Assembly: GCA_947475445.1 (NCBI GenBank)
Contig: CANJLC010000002.1
Span: 1 to 64,000, forward strand
From: Alphaproteobacteria bacterium
Lineage (GTDB): Bacteria > Pseudomonadota > Alphaproteobacteria > Micropepsales > Micropepsaceae
Direction of reading: 5' to 3'
DNA length: 64,000 nucleotides
This document shows, piece by piece, positions 53,854 to 63,917 of the stretch. How positions within the stretch are numbered: position 1 is the stretch's first letter; each line of letters opens with the position of its first letter. Under the pieces are notes generated by a model. It saw only the letters and a program-made list of their open reading frames with translations. It searched no databases and had not been told where the DNA came from. Position numbers and translations under genes: made by a program.

Positions 53854-54677
53854 GACGAAGCAACCTCTCGGGCCAGCGCGGCGAATTGTTTGACATCCAG
53901 TTCCTCTGGCCGCGCCGTAGGGTCTATCTGAGCTTTTGCCAGCAGGGCTTCGCCGCCCAATGGCTTCAGGCTCTGGCGCAGCATCTTGCGGCGCTGGCCG
54001 AAGGCGGCCTGTGTCACGGCTTCCAAATCCTTGAGGGCGCAGGGCGCAACGGGTTCGCTGAGCGGTTCCAGCCGCACGATGGAAGATGTCACCGAGGGCG
54101 CCGGCACAAAGGCCTGGGGCGAGACATCGAACAGGATTTTCGCGCGCGTGCGCCAGGCCGCCAGCACGGAAAGGCGGCCATAATGTTCGCTGCCGGGTTT
54201 GGCGGTGATGCGCATCGCCACCTCGCGCTGGAACATCAGGGTGAGGCTGCTCCAGAAAGGTGGCCAGTTCTCGCTGGTCAGCCACTTGATCAAAAGCGCC
54301 GTGCCGACATTGTAAGGCAGGTTGGCGCAGATATGCGCGCTTTGCGGAACAATTGCCCGCTCGTCTACTTCCATGGCATCGGCGGAAATGACCTCCAGCT
54401 TGCCGGGATAGGCGTCTGCGATCTGGGCCAGCGCCGGCAGGCAGCGCGCGTCGCGTTCCACCGCGATGACTTTTGCCGCCCCTTCCATCAGCAGGGCGCG
54501 GGTCAATCCGCCGGGGCCGGGCCCCACTTCGTATATCACGGCGCCCTGCGCCCCGGCCGCGCGGGCGATCTTGCGGGTGAGGTTGAGGTCGAGCAGGAAA
54601 TTCTGCCCCAATGATTTTTTGGCCCTGAGGTCGTGCGCCTCGATCACCTCGCGCAGCGGCGGAAGATTATCTTGCAC
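53850..54677 (-). CDS. rsmA: 16S rRNA (adenine-1518/1519) dimethyltransferase
   Basis: The product is 275 residues with [26 protein letters not shown] for SAM and [11 protein letters not shown], the NLPY catalytic motif. RsmA (KsgA) dimethylates two adenines near the 3' end of 16S rRNA. GTG at 54677 is the likely start, overlapping pdxA by 11 bases. Confidence 0.96.
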   Translation of the reverse strand: MQDNLPPLREVIEAHDLRAKKSLGQNFLLDLNLTRKIARAAGAQGAVIYEVGPGPGGLTRALLMEGAAKVIAVERDARCLPALAQIADAYPGKLEVISADAMEVDERAIVPQSAHICANLPYNVGTALLIKWLTSENWPPFWSSLTLMFQREVAMRITAKPGSEHYGRLSVLAAWRTRAKILFDVSPQAFVPAPSVTSSIVRLEPLSEPVAPCALKDLEAVTQAAFGQRRKMLRQSLKPLGGEALLAKAQIDPTARPEELDVKQFAALAREVASS

Positions 54678-55623
54678 TGTGCGCCCGCCGGTCGGCGATG
54701 TCCGCCGCCATGGTGATGGCCGCGATCATGCTGCGGGCATCGGCCTTGCCGGTTCCGGCGATGTCGAAAGCGGTGCCATGGTCAGGCGAGGTGCGCACAA
54801 TGGGCAGGCCCAGCGTCACATTCACCCCATCCCAGAAGCTCAGCGTCTTGATGGGGATCAGGCCCTGGTCGTGATACATGGTCAGCACCGCGTCATAACC
54901 CTTGCGCGCTTCTTCGTGGAAAAGCGTGTCGGCGCTGAGCGGCCCACGCACGTCATGTCCCTTGGCCTTGAGGGCCGCGATGGCGGGCGCGATGATTTTT
55001 TCTTCCTCGCTGCCCAGCACGCCGTCTTCCCCGGCATGGGGATTGAGGCCCGCCACCGCAAGGCGGGGGTTGGCGATGCCAAAATCGCGCGCCAGCGCCT
55101 CCAGCATGATCGTGGCGGTTTCCATGATGCTGGCGGTGGTGACCAGCGACGGCACCCGCGCCAGCGGCATGTGGATGGTCAGCGGCACCACGCGCAATTT
55201 GTCGGACGCCAGCATCATGACCGCGCGCTTGGCCCCGGTCAGCGCGGCGAGGAATTCGGTATGGCCGGGAAAGCCGAACCCTGCTGCCGCCAGCACCGCC
55301 TTGTGGATGGGGGCCGTGACCATGGCGGCGGCCTGGCCGTTCCTGCAGGCTTTGACGGCGATCTCGATGGCCTGGGTAATTGCGGCGGCGTTGGCGGCGG
55401 CGGGTTTGGCGGGAACAGCGGTCACGCCCGCCCCGGTGGCGATCAGCGCATCCTTGTGTCGGGCGAACAAAGCGGCGTCGCCCACCAGCCTCAAGGGATG
55501 GTTGCCGATCCGGCCGCCCAGCGCTTCAAAAGCGGCCAGCGCCACTTCCGGACCTATTCCGGCGGGCTCGCCCATGGTGATGAGAATTGGAAGGTCTTGC
55601 GCGGCTTTACCGGACTTCGACAT
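54667..55623 (-). CDS. pdxA: 4-hydroxythreonine-4-phosphate dehydrogenase
   Basis: The product is 318 residues. [13 protein letters not shown] opens the fold, TAPIHK and LNPHAGEDG carry metal/substrate residues, and [12 protein letters not shown] is the C-terminal His motif. It acts in vitamin B6 synthesis. The ATG at 55623 lies inside the end of surA, a 17-base overlap. Confidence 0.95.
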   Translation of the reverse strand: MSKSGKAAQDLPILITMGEPAGIGPEVALAAFEALGGRIGNHPLRLVGDAALFARHKDALIATGAGVTAVPAKPAAANAAAITQAIEIAVKACRNGQAAAMVTAPIHKAVLAAAGFGFPGHTEFLAALTGAKRAVMMLASDKLRVVPLTIHMPLARVPSLVTTASIMETATIMLEALARDFGIANPRLAVAGLNPHAGEDGVLGSEEEKIIAPAIAALKAKGHDVRGPLSADTLFHEEARKGYDAVLTMYHDQGLIPIKTLSFWDGVNVTLGLPIVRTSPDHGTAFDIAGTGKADARSMIAAITMAADIADRRAHSAR

Positions 55624-57184
55624 TGGCGTCGCGCTTGAGGTCGCGCAAATAGCGCTGCGCCAAGGCCGAAATCTGCTGGTCGAACAGGTTTGCCTCAACC
55701 TGCTGGCGCGTCGGCATGGTGTAGGCAGTCTGCACTTCGACCTTCTTGTCGCAGCGCGCGATCAGTTCGACGCCCGCGTCCGACACCAGCGGCGCCGTGG
55801 TGGTGCCCGATTGGGTCTGGGCCAGCGCCTTCTGGATTTCGGGGCTGAGGTCGCTGGGCTTCATGTTGCCCAGGTCCATGAACACGGAGCCCGGAATCTT
55901 GGTGGAGATTTCCTTCAGCTGCGCGCAGTTCTGGAAGCCGCCGCGGATCTGTGTGGCCACCTTCATGCCATTCTCCACCAGCTCCTTGCTGGGGCTGGGG
56001 CCCAGCGGCAGCAGCAGGCGTGAGAGGGGCAGCGAACCATCGGCATTGGCCGACGGCGCGGGCGCGTTGCTGATCTTGGTGCCCAGCGGTTCCTGGCGCG
56101 CCTGCAACAGCAGGATGTAATAACCGCCCGCGGCGCGGATGGGCGAGGACATGCTGCCGGGCGTCATCTGCACCAGCGCCGAGTTCAGCTCGTTGGCAAG
56201 CTGGCCTTCATGCACCCAGCCGATCGAGCCGCCCTGGGCCGCCGCCGGGTTCTGGCTGAACTGGCGGGCCAAGGCTGCGAAAGGCGCGCCGGCCTTGATC
56301 TGGCTTTCGATATTCTGGGCGTCCTTCTGGACGGCGGAGTCTTTTTCCGGGTTGCTGACCGGCAGGAAGATTTCCGACACCAGGAAGTGCGGCTTGTTGG
56401 CGCCGTCGGCGTAACGCTGGACTTCGGCGTCCACCTGGGCGGGGCTGATATTGACGCGGTCGGAATATTCCTCCTGCACCGTCTTCTGCCAGGCAATCTG
56501 GGCCGTGATCTGGGCCTTGAGCGCCAGTTCGCTGGCCCCGGCCGCCGCCAGGATGCCGCGCAGCTGCTCGATGGTGAGGTTGTTCTGGCTCAGCAGCGAA
56601 CTGATCTGCTTGTCCACTTCCACCGGGCTGACGGTGATGTGCTTCTTGACCGCTTCCTGCAGCTGCAGCTTTTCGTCTTCCAGCTTTTCCAGGATCTGGC
56701 CGCGGATGCGCTTCATCTGCTCCGCATCGGGCTGCAGGCCCGAGGTCGAGACGAACAGCGCGATGCGCTGGCGCAGTTCATAATCGGAAATGGCTTCGTC
56801 ATTCACCGTGGCGGCGACGGAATTGAAATTGTCGGGATCGTCCTTGGCGTCGATCACGCCGGCGCGCGCCCCGGGCGTTGTGGGCGCCGCGGCGGCGCCA
56901 GGGGCTACAGCCGCAACCGTGCTGTTCGCCGGCGCCGCTGCGGCCACAGGCGCGACATCGGTGTTTGGCGCTGCGTCAGCGGAGGGCGGCGCTTCGGCGG
57001 AGGGCGGCGCGTCCGGTGTTTGCGCCGGCGCCGCTTCGCGCAAGGACGGCGTGGCGGAGGATGTCTTGGCTGGCACCGCCGGCACGGCGGGGACAAAGCC
57101 CGCGCCGCCGCTTTGGGCGTGCAGGGGCAAGGCCGCGCCCAGCATGGCGGTGGTGGCGAGCAGAAGGGTTGTGGCAATGCGCAT
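55607..57184 (-). CDS. surA: SurA-like periplasmic peptidyl-prolyl isomerase
   Basis: The product is 525 residues. A signal peptide (about 1-22) is followed by a long Ala/Pro-rich, presumably disordered stretch (about 25-105). A SurA_N chaperone domain starts at VNDEAISDYELRQRI, then a parvulin-type PpiC domain (about 255-360, with FSQNPAAAQGGSIGWV). It folds outer-membrane beta-barrels, and its neighbour lptD is a known client. ATG at 57184 is taken as start. The Ala/Pro region is unusual for E. coli SurA but common in alphaproteobacteria. Confidence 0.9.
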   Translation of the reverse strand: MRIATTLLLATTAMLGAALPLHAQSGGAGFVPAVPAVPAKTSSATPSLREAAPAQTPDAPPSAEAPPSADAAPNTDVAPVAAAAPANSTVAAVAPGAAAAPTTPGARAGVIDAKDDPDNFNSVAATVNDEAISDYELRQRIALFVSTSGLQPDAEQMKRIRGQILEKLEDEKLQLQEAVKKHITVSPVEVDKQISSLLSQNNLTIEQLRGILAAAGASELALKAQITAQIAWQKTVQEEYSDRVNISPAQVDAEVQRYADGANKPHFLVSEIFLPVSNPEKDSAVQKDAQNIESQIKAGAPFAALARQFSQNPAAAQGGSIGWVHEGQLANELNSALVQMTPGSMSSPIRAAGGYYILLLQARQEPLGTKISNAPAPSANADGSLPLSRLLLPLGPSPSKELVENGMKVATQIRGGFQNCAQLKEISTKIPGSVFMDLGNMKPSDLSPEIQKALAQTQSGTTTAPLVSDAGVELIARCDKKVEVQTAYTMPTRQQVEANLFDQQISALAQRYLRDLKRDANVEVR

Positions 57185-57263
57185 CTTCAAATTCGTATCC
57201 GCTGGTCCGCTTGAAAAGGCGGACAGGCGCGCTCCCGCGATCCATGCCCCTAACCCGCTGGCT

Positions 57264-57291
57264 ATAATAAGGATTTCCGCCGCCCGATCAA
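57264..57291 (-). promoter_or_regulatory. Candidate sigma-70 promoter for surA-pdxA-rsmA
   Basis: On the minus strand TTGATC (57291-57286) and TATTAT (57269-57264) are spaced by 16 bases, in the 119-base gap between lptD and surA. Transcription would start about 70 bases before surA. It could provide extra expression beyond read-through from lptD. Confidence 0.45.
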
Positions 57292-57303
57292 GCCGGGCAA
57301 GCC

Positions 57304-59517
57304 TCAGGAATGGTTGGCGTTATTGAACAAGTCCCGGGGGAACAGGCTGAAGGGCTGGACCGCCTGATCCCCGGTTTTGAGGGAGAATCGCAGCACGATG
57401 GAGCTGGAAGGCGGCACGCCCAGGATGGTGTCGAAGGTATATTTGCGCCGGTAGGCCAGGGAGACGGCAAGGCACTCATCCTCATAGCCAAGGCCATATT
57501 CGATGCCCAGCATCTCGTCCGACGCCAAATCGCGCTGGACTGCGGCAAAGGCCTGCCAATTCTCATAGAAATTGAGGTCGGCCTGGGCGTTCACCTGCTC
57601 GCGGGGCGCCAGGCTCAGCGACACGGTCTGCTGCGGCAATTGCAGGTAACTGACCTGGAGCGAGGAGCGGCCATAGGTCTGGGTGACATAAATTTCATGC
57701 CGCTTGAGGGTGCCATTGGCGCGGTCCACGTCGAAACGGTCGGTCAGGCTCAAATAGGGGAATTTGATATTGAGCTGGCCGACAATGTCCGACGAATTTC
57801 CCGTCTGGCCCGAGCCCGGCAGGAAGATGGGATCGGGCCTCAGGCGATAGGTCTGGCCGATCACCGCGCGCACTTCGCCGGTGGGGAAGAAGGCCTGGGC
57901 CTGCAAGCCGATATTGGCGCGCGGGCCGCTTTCGATCAGGTCATAGCCGGGAAGCTGGTTGACGCTGAACAAATTGTTCTCGTCGAATTCGAAGGCGCTG
58001 GAATCCTCGTTGCGCAGGCCGGCGGGATTGCCGCCATAGGGCTGGGCGATCAGCTGGGCGATGGGTTCGAGCAGGTAGGAATAGCCGGCGCGCTTGCCAT
58101 TGGCGACGAAGGGCCAGCGCCAGTCCAGTTCGGCATAGCCGGTGCCGCGGCTGATGGTGTTGCTGCTGGCGGGCAGGATCGTGGTGGCCGGCGTCTCGAC
58201 ATTGTAGCCGTCGCCGCGCCCGTCCAGCACGAAGGTCCAGAGCTGGCCGCCGCCGAACACGGTCTGGCGCTGCCAGTTGATTTCGCCCGTCAGGCGCTGG
58301 GTGTTGCGGCCGCTGTCGCGGGCGATGGCAATGCCGTTGACATCCAGGCGCAACTGGCCGCCCGCCACCTTGCGCGTGGGGATGTAGCTGTATTCCAGCA
58401 GCGGCAGCACATAGGGGATGTTGTTCACGACGTCGGTCGAACGCAGGCCCTGGAAATAATAGCTGGTCAGGGCCAGGCGGCTGCGGCCGAAGGTCTTCTC
58501 CACGAACAGGTCATTCACCAGCCGGTCGAGATAGGATATGTCGTAATAGCGCATATAGGCATGGTTGTTGGTGAGCTGGGCGTCAAAGCCGGTGCGCCAG
58601 CTGTCATTGAGCTGGAAGCGGCCCGAGCCGAACAGGTGATCGTAAGTCTGCGCCCCCGGCGTGCCGCCCAGCCCGCCCTTGCTGTTGTGCGCAACGGAAG
58701 CCTGCAGCCACATCCCGGATTCATTCCAGCGGGCGCGATATTCGGTTTGCAGCATCTCGCCGCCCTTGGTGGCGTATTGCGGCGCGAAGGTCAGGTCGCT
58801 GCCGGGATGGATCGAGATATAGACCGGCACGCGGGCGAAATAGCCGATGGTGGTGGAATTGCCCAGATCCGGCGCCAGGAAGCCGCTGGCATATTTCACC
58901 GACGGATCAGGCTGGCTGAGGAACGGCGTGTAGATCACCGGCACGCCCAGGAATTCCACCGTGGCGTTCTGGAAGCGGATGCGGTGCTTTTCCTGGTCGT
59001 AGACCACGCGCTGCGATTTCACCTGCCATAGCGGCGTGCGCTGGCCCTTCTGGGCGCAGACCTTGCAAGGGCTGTAGACGGTCTTGTTGGCGATGACGAT
59101 GCGGTCCTGGATGCGCTGGGCATTGGCGGCGGCCAGGCGGCCAGTCTTGCCGATCAGTGCGCCGAAGCCCGACAGCGCGCCGTTGCGCATGCGGTCGGTG
59201 AGCACGACATGGTCGGCGAAAGCGACATTGCCGCGCGTGTCGGTGATGCTGACATGGCCATTGGCGGTGACGCGGTCATTTTTCTGGTCATAGGTGACGC
59301 TGTCGGCATTGAGGATGCGGCCCTCATCGGCGATCTCGACATGGCCGACGGCGGACACGCTTTCATTGTCGCCGTCATAGACGATCTGGTCGGCCTGCAG
59401 CAGCAGCGGTTCATGGGCCGCGCGCACAGGCGCCTGGGCCAGCGCTGTCTGCAGCAGCATGGGCAGCAAGGCGGTGGACGCAAGAAGTCCATAACCGACG
59501 GCAAGACGCTTCTTCAT
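57304..59517 (-). CDS. lptD: LPS-assembly outer-membrane protein LptD
   Basis: The product is 737 residues. It has a signal peptide (1-28), an OstA/LptA-like N-terminal domain (about 35-150, with repeats such as NADSVTYDQKNDRVTANGH), a Cys pair at Cys151/Cys154 and a C-terminal 26-strand barrel ending near YRRKYTFD. A further Cys near the C-terminus (DECLAVSL) could pair with the N-terminal ones as in E. coli. It inserts LPS in the outer leaflet with LptE. The start overlaps the lptG stop by one base. Confidence 0.93.
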   Translation of the reverse strand: MKKRLAVGYGLLASTALLPMLLQTALAQAPVRAAHEPLLLQADQIVYDGDNESVSAVGHVEIADEGRILNADSVTYDQKNDRVTANGHVSITDTRGNVAFADHVVLTDRMRNGALSGFGALIGKTGRLAAANAQRIQDRIVIANKTVYSPCKVCAQKGQRTPLWQVKSQRVVYDQEKHRIRFQNATVEFLGVPVIYTPFLSQPDPSVKYASGFLAPDLGNSTTIGYFARVPVYISIHPGSDLTFAPQYATKGGEMLQTEYRARWNESGMWLQASVAHNSKGGLGGTPGAQTYDHLFGSGRFQLNDSWRTGFDAQLTNNHAYMRYYDISYLDRLVNDLFVEKTFGRSRLALTSYYFQGLRSTDVVNNIPYVLPLLEYSYIPTRKVAGGQLRLDVNGIAIARDSGRNTQRLTGEINWQRQTVFGGGQLWTFVLDGRGDGYNVETPATTILPASSNTISRGTGYAELDWRWPFVANGKRAGYSYLLEPIAQLIAQPYGGNPAGLRNEDSSAFEFDENNLFSVNQLPGYDLIESGPRANIGLQAQAFFPTGEVRAVIGQTYRLRPDPIFLPGSGQTGNSSDIVGQLNIKFPYLSLTDRFDVDRANGTLKRHEIYVTQTYGRSSLQVSYLQLPQQTVSLSLAPREQVNAQADLNFYENWQAFAAVQRDLASDEMLGIEYGLGYEDECLAVSLAYRRKYTFDTILGVPPSSSIVLRFSLKTGDQAVQPFSLFPRDLFNNANHS

Positions 59518-60608
59518 CAGCCGTCTTCCTGGTTGAAGACCAGCGTCATGCCGATGAAAATGGAGGCGATGGCGGGCGCGCTGGCTGCCAGCAGGATGGG
59601 CAGGGCGCCTGACTGGCCCAGCACCCGCGTCATGTCCGAGAAGAAATAGACGCCAAAGCCGCAGCCCGCGCTGAGTAATATCACCTTGGCGACGCCGCCT
59701 TCGCGCGAGGTGCGCAGCGAAAAGCTGGCGGCCATGAACACCATGGCGGCGAACAGGATGGGCAGGGCGTAAAGCGTGTAGAGGTAAAGTTCGTAGCGCG
59801 TGGCCGAGAAGCCCGCCGCCTGGGCGGCGCGAATGAAGCCCGGCAGGTCCCAGAAGGACAGGGTGTCGGGTGACTGCGAGCTTTCCTGGATCTGGGCCGC
59901 GGTCAGGGTGGTGGCCAATGTGTACTGGTCATGATGCACCGGCGAGCCGTTGGCGCCCGAGACATAGGCGTCCTTCATCACCCAGGCCTGATCCTTCAGG
60001 TCGGCGGCGCGTGCGTCTATCCGGCCGGCGAACTTGTCCTTGGCGCCGTAGAGGAACACCACCACGCTTTCCAGATGCTGGCCCTGGTCGGCCACGCGCA
60101 GGGCATGGATCACCGATTGCTGGTTTTCATCGCCCTGGCGCAGCCACAGCCCGTTCTGCGACACCGAAAGCTGCGATGCCTCGCCCTTGATGTAGCGCGC
60201 TTCAAGCCCGGCGAACTGGGCGAACATGCGCGCCGACAACGGCGTGAACATGGTCACCGCCACCACGCCGATCAGCACCGCCACTGCCAGCGGCGGCATC
60301 ATGAAATCCCAGGCCGAGATGCCGGCGGCGCGGGCCGCCACCAGCTCCTGGGTGCGCGACAGCCGCACAAAGGTGAAGACGCCGCCCAGCAATATGGCGA
60401 AGGGCATCATCTTCTGCCCCAGATCCGGCAGTTGCAGGATCGCCATGCCGATCACCACCTGGGTGCTGGCATTGTGCCCGGCGGTGCGGTTGAGCAAGTC
60501 CACGATATCGATGGAAAAGGCCAGCGCCAGGAATCCGGCATAGACAATGGCCACGCCCAGGAAAAATTGCAGCGCCAAATAGCGGTACAGCGTCCAGGAC
60601 CAGCTCAT
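59517..60608 (-). CDS. lptG: LPS export ABC transporter permease LptG
   Basis: The product is 363 residues of the YjgP/YjgQ family with six membrane helices and a periplasmic beta-jellyroll between helices 3 and 4 (about 130-265). Typical pieces are SRTQELVAARAAGISAWDF, the coupling helix, and a C-terminal GFGVYFFSDM. It forms the LptB2FG complex that extracts LPS. The start overlaps the lptF stop by four bases. Confidence 0.92.
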   Translation of the reverse strand: MSWSWTLYRYLALQFFLGVAIVYAGFLALAFSIDIVDLLNRTAGHNASTQVVIGMAILQLPDLGQKMMPFAILLGGVFTFVRLSRTQELVAARAAGISAWDFMMPPLAVAVLIGVVAVTMFTPLSARMFAQFAGLEARYIKGEASQLSVSQNGLWLRQGDENQQSVIHALRVADQGQHLESVVVFLYGAKDKFAGRIDARAADLKDQAWVMKDAYVSGANGSPVHHDQYTLATTLTAAQIQESSQSPDTLSFWDLPGFIRAAQAAGFSATRYELYLYTLYALPILFAAMVFMAASFSLRTSREGGVAKVILLSAGCGFGVYFFSDMTRVLGQSGALPILLAASAPAIASIFIGMTLVFNQEDG

Positions 60609-61726
60609 GCCGTCACCTGCGCCGTGCGCTGCCAAAAGGCGCGCGGGCTGTATCCCATCAGCACCGCCAGGGCCAGCACGGTGCCCAGCAGCGGGATCAA
60701 ATAGAACAGCACGAACAGCGAGGGATGGCTGGCCGCCGGTCCCGAAACGCCATAGCCGGCAAGGCGCAATGCCGCCGCCGCCAGGCCCGCGCCGGTCAGC
60801 CGCATCGCCAGTGCACCGCGCTGGCGGCGTCCGCGCAAGATGGTCGCCAGCGCGATCATGGCGAAGGCCAGGCAGTAAAGCGGTTGCGACAGGCGGTTAT
60901 GCGCTTCGGCCAGCCAGCCGGTGCGGATGCGCGGCGTCACGCCGGCGCTTTCGGGCGGATTGAAGAGTTCGCTCAGGTAACGCTCATTGGTCTTGCGCAA
61001 GGTCAGGCGGGCGGGGCCGGCAAACTGGTCCAGGTCGAAGGTGTAATTCTTGAACGTCAGCACCGAAAGCTGCGCTCCATTGGCGGCGCTCTGTTCCACC
61101 GTGCCGTCATACATGATCAGCCGCCCGCCCGCCGGGGTCTGGGCCAGCACGCCGCGCTGGGCGATATAGGTGATGGGGCGCTTGGCGTCGCGATTGTCAT
61201 GCACCAAAATGCCGCCGATCTGGCCGTTATTGCCCATCTGGTGAATGAAGACGGTAAGCCCCTTGGCGGGCGTTTCGAATTCACCGGCATTCAGAAGTGC
61301 CGCCCCGATATCGGCGCGGATATCCACTTCCTTGGCGCTGAGCGCCCGCTGGCCCAGCGGCATCAGCCACAAGGCGCAAGTCCAGGTGATCGCCATCACG
61401 ACGAATGCCGCCAGGAACACCGGCACGGCAAGCTGGCGCTGGCTGAAACCGGCAGAGGCCATCACCACCAATTCGCTGTCGCCATTCAGCCGCGACAAAG
61501 TGAACAGCGTGCCGAAGAAAAACGCGATGGGCAGGATGATCACCAGCAGCGTCGGCAGCAACAGGCTGGTGAGATAGAGGAAGGTGGGCGCGGACTGGCC
61601 GCGATTGATCACCAGGTCGAGCAGGCGGGGAAACTGGGTCAGCCAGATGACGCTGGTCAGCAGCAGGGTCAGCAGCGCCACCGGGCCCAGCAGCTGGCCC
61701 AGCACATAGGAGGTCAGCCGCAGCAT
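60605..61726 (-). CDS. lptF: LPS export ABC transporter permease LptF
   Basis: The product is 373 residues of the YjgP/YjgQ family. SRLNGDSELVVMASAGFSQRQL is the coupling-helix motif, and the periplasmic domain is at about 140-260. ATG at 61726 is chosen because the first helix begins soon after it. It heads the lptF-lptG-lptD run and is divergent from pepA. Confidence 0.92.
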   Translation of the reverse strand: MLRLTSYVLGQLLGPVALLTLLLTSVIWLTQFPRLLDLVINRGQSAPTFLYLTSLLLPTLLVIILPIAFFFGTLFTLSRLNGDSELVVMASAGFSQRQLAVPVFLAAFVVMAITWTCALWLMPLGQRALSAKEVDIRADIGAALLNAGEFETPAKGLTVFIHQMGNNGQIGGILVHDNRDAKRPITYIAQRGVLAQTPAGGRLIMYDGTVEQSAANGAQLSVLTFKNYTFDLDQFAGPARLTLRKTNERYLSELFNPPESAGVTPRIRTGWLAEAHNRLSQPLYCLAFAMIALATILRGRRQRGALAMRLTGAGLAAAALRLAGYGVSGPAASHPSLFVLFYLIPLLGTVLALAVLMGYSPRAFWQRTAQVTA

Positions 61727-61856
61727 TTTCAGCCGCGGCGGATATGTGTTTTTCGGCCCTGCGGGGGGCGGTATCGCCAAGGCCTTTCGCCCCTCTTATG
61801 ATTCGACCTAAACTAGCATCGGCTTTCCGTCCCTTTACAGCTTTTGGAGCAGATTC

Positions 61857-63356
61857 ATGCATATTTCCTTTGCCGCGCCCGCCGCCAAAATTCAGGCGGG
61901 AAGCTGGGTTGTGGCGGCGTCCGAGGGTTCGGTGCTGCTGCCTGCGGCCCTCAAGGCCGACAAGGCCAGCGGCGGCGCGCTTTTGCGGGGCCTCAAAGTG
62001 TCCCGCTTTACCGGAAAATCCGGCCAGTTGCTTGAGGTTCTGGCGCCTGCCGGCCTGTCCGTATCGCGCATCGTGCTGGTGGGCTTGGGCAAGCCCGGCG
62101 CCCTGGACGAAAAGGGACTTGAGACCATCGGGGCACAGATTGTGGCCCGGCTGCACACGCTGGGTGAAACCACCGCCACCCTGGAGGTGGATGCGCCCAA
62201 GGGCTCAAAAGTCAAAGCAGGCGAAATTGCGGCACACCTGGCCTTCGGCGCGAAGTTGCGCAGCTACACATTCGAAAAATACCGCACCAGGAATCTGGAT
62301 GAATACAAGAAGCGCCTGGGCGAGCTGCTTGTCATAGCGCCCGATGCGGCGGCGGCGCGGCGCGCCTATGCCGGGCTTGATGCCGTGGCGAACGGCATTT
62401 TCCTGGCGCGCGACCTGGTCAACGAGCCGCCCAATGTCCTGTTCCCGGCGGAGTTCGCCAAACGCGTGAAGGCGCTGTCCAAATTCGGTCTCAAGGTCGA
62501 AGTGCTGGGCGAAGCGGAAATGAAACGCCAGGGCTTTGGCGCGCTGCTCGGCGTGGGCCAGGGTTCGGTGCGCGAAAGCCAGCTTGTCGTGATGCAGTGG
62601 AATGGCGGGAAGAAAAAGGCCGCCCCCGTCGCGCTGGTGGGCAAGGGCGTGTGCTTTGATTCCGGCGGCCTGTCGCTCAAGCCTGGCGCGGCGATGATGG
62701 GCATGAAAGGCGACATGGGCGGCGCCGCCGCCGTGACCGGCACCATGCTGGCGCTGGCGACGCGCAAGGCCAAGGTCAACGCGGTTGGCGTGATCGGGCT
62801 TGTCGAGAACATGCCCGATGGCGGCGCCATTCGCCCCGACGACGTTCTGACATCCCTTTCGGGACAGACCATCGAAGTCCTGAACACCGACGCCGAAGGC
62901 CGGCTGGTGCTGGCGGACTGCCTCACCTACACCCAGCGCCGCTTCAAGCCCAAATGCGTCGTCGATCTTGCCACCCTGACCGGCGCCATCGTGCAGGCGC
63001 TGGGCTATGAACATGCCGGCGTCTTTTCCAATGACGAGAAGCTCGTCCAGCGCCTGCGCGATGCCGGTGTCCATACCGGCGAACGGGTGTGGCAGCTGCC
63101 GCTTGATCCTTGCTATGACAAGATGATCCGCTCCAAGATCGCCGACGTGAAGAATATCGGCGGCGCCAATTCCGGCTCCATCACGGCGGCGCAGTTCCTC
63201 CTGCGCTTCATCGAGGACGGCACGGTGTGGGCGCATCTCGATATCGCCGGCGTGGCCTGGCAGGACCATGAGCACAGGGTGCAGATTCCCAGCTGGGGCA
63301 CCGGCTGGGGCGTGCGGCTGTTGAACCGTCTCGTCAAGGAAAACTACGAGAACTGA
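61857..63356 (+). CDS. pepA: Leucyl aminopeptidase (M17)
   Basis: The product is 499 residues. GKGVCFDSGGLSLKP contributes the metal-binding Lys/Asp, and NTDAEGRLVLADCL is the M17 signature with the catalytic Arg; DMGGAAAVTG lies between them. The enzyme is a cytoplasmic hexameric two-zinc/manganese peptidase. GGAG precedes the ATG. It is followed by two palindromic repeats and holC. Confidence 0.95.
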   Translation: MHISFAAPAAKIQAGSWVVAASEGSVLLPAALKADKASGGALLRGLKVSRFTGKSGQLLEVLAPAGLSVSRIVLVGLGKPGALDEKGLETIGAQIVARLHTLGETTATLEVDAPKGSKVKAGEIAAHLAFGAKLRSYTFEKYRTRNLDEYKKRLGELLVIAPDAAAARRAYAGLDAVANGIFLARDLVNEPPNVLFPAEFAKRVKALSKFGLKVEVLGEAEMKRQGFGALLGVGQGSVRESQLVVMQWNGGKKKAAPVALVGKGVCFDSGGLSLKPGAAMMGMKGDMGGAAAVTGTMLALATRKAKVNAVGVIGLVENMPDGGAIRPDDVLTSLSGQTIEVLNTDAEGRLVLADCLTYTQRRFKPKCVVDLATLTGAIVQALGYEHAGVFSNDEKLVQRLRDAGVHTGERVWQLPLDPCYDKMIRSKIADVKNIGGANSGSITAAQFLLRFIEDGTVWAHLDIAGVAWQDHEHRVQIPSWGTGWGVRLLNRLVKENYEN

Positions 63357-63368
63357 CCCCATTCCTCC

Positions 63369-63391
63369 ATGGCCGGCCCTGAGCCGGCCAT
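63369..63391. repeat. 9-5-9 palindromic repeat, copy 3
   Basis: ATGGCCGGC-CCTGA-GCCGGCCAT, perfect 9-bp arms and five-base loop, just after the pepA stop codon. Confidence 0.65.
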
Positions 63392-63414
63392 CCAGGGACG
63401 CGAGAAGAAGTTGG

Positions 63415-63437
63415 ATGGGCGGGTCAAGCCCGCCCAT
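63415..63437. repeat. 9-5-9 palindromic repeat, copy 4
   Basis: ATGGGCGGG-TCAAG-CCCGCCCAT, perfect 9-bp arms. It differs from copy 2 at one base, and, like copy 2, precedes the ribosome-binding site of the next gene by a few bases. Confidence 0.7.
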
Positions 63438-63452
63438 GGTGGAATTGGATAA

Positions 63453-63917
63453 ATGACAGAAGCACTCTTCTACCACCTCGAACGTCGGTCACTTGAAGAC
63501 GTTCTCCCCGGCATGGTGGAGAAATCGCTGGAGCGCGGCTGGCGGGCCGTGATCCGCACCGACAGCGCCGAACGCTCCGACGCGCTCGATACCTTGCTGT
63601 GGACCTATAATGACGAAAGCTTCCTGGCCCATGCGCAGTCGGGCGACGGCGATCCCGCGCGCCAGCCGGTGCTGATCACGGTGGAAGACGAAAATCCCAA
63701 TGCGGCGAAAATCCTGTTCTGTGTCGGAGGAAGCCAGCCTTCCGACTGGGGCGACGCAAAATTGTCGGAATTGGCCCGCATCGTTCTGCTGTTCGACGGC
63801 CGCGACAGCGCCATGCTGGGGGCGGCGCGCACCGCCTGGAAAGCCGCCACCGCCGGGGGGCACGACGTGACCTACTGGAAGGAAAGTCCTTCCGGCAAAT
63901 TCGAAAAGCAGGCCTGA
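63453..63917 (+). CDS. holC: DNA polymerase III chi subunit
   Basis: The product is 154 residues and has the alphaproteobacterial HolC pattern: EALFYHLERRSLEDVLPGMVEKSLERGWR, then LDTLLWTYNDESFLAH and later RIVLLFDG. Chi links the clamp loader to single-strand binding protein. Downstream of pepA is a widely conserved location. It overlaps the next gene by one base (TGATG). Confidence 0.93.
   Translation: MTEALFYHLERRSLEDVLPGMVEKSLERGWRAVIRTDSAERSDALDTLLWTYNDESFLAHAQSGDGDPARQPVLITVEDENPNAAKILFCVGGSQPSDWGDAKLSELARIVLLFDGRDSAMLGAARTAWKAATAGGHDVTYWKESPSGKFEKQA

Noticed and set aside
57310-59031. Long open frame antisense to lptD
   Set aside because: Same GC shadow effect; lptD features are unambiguous.
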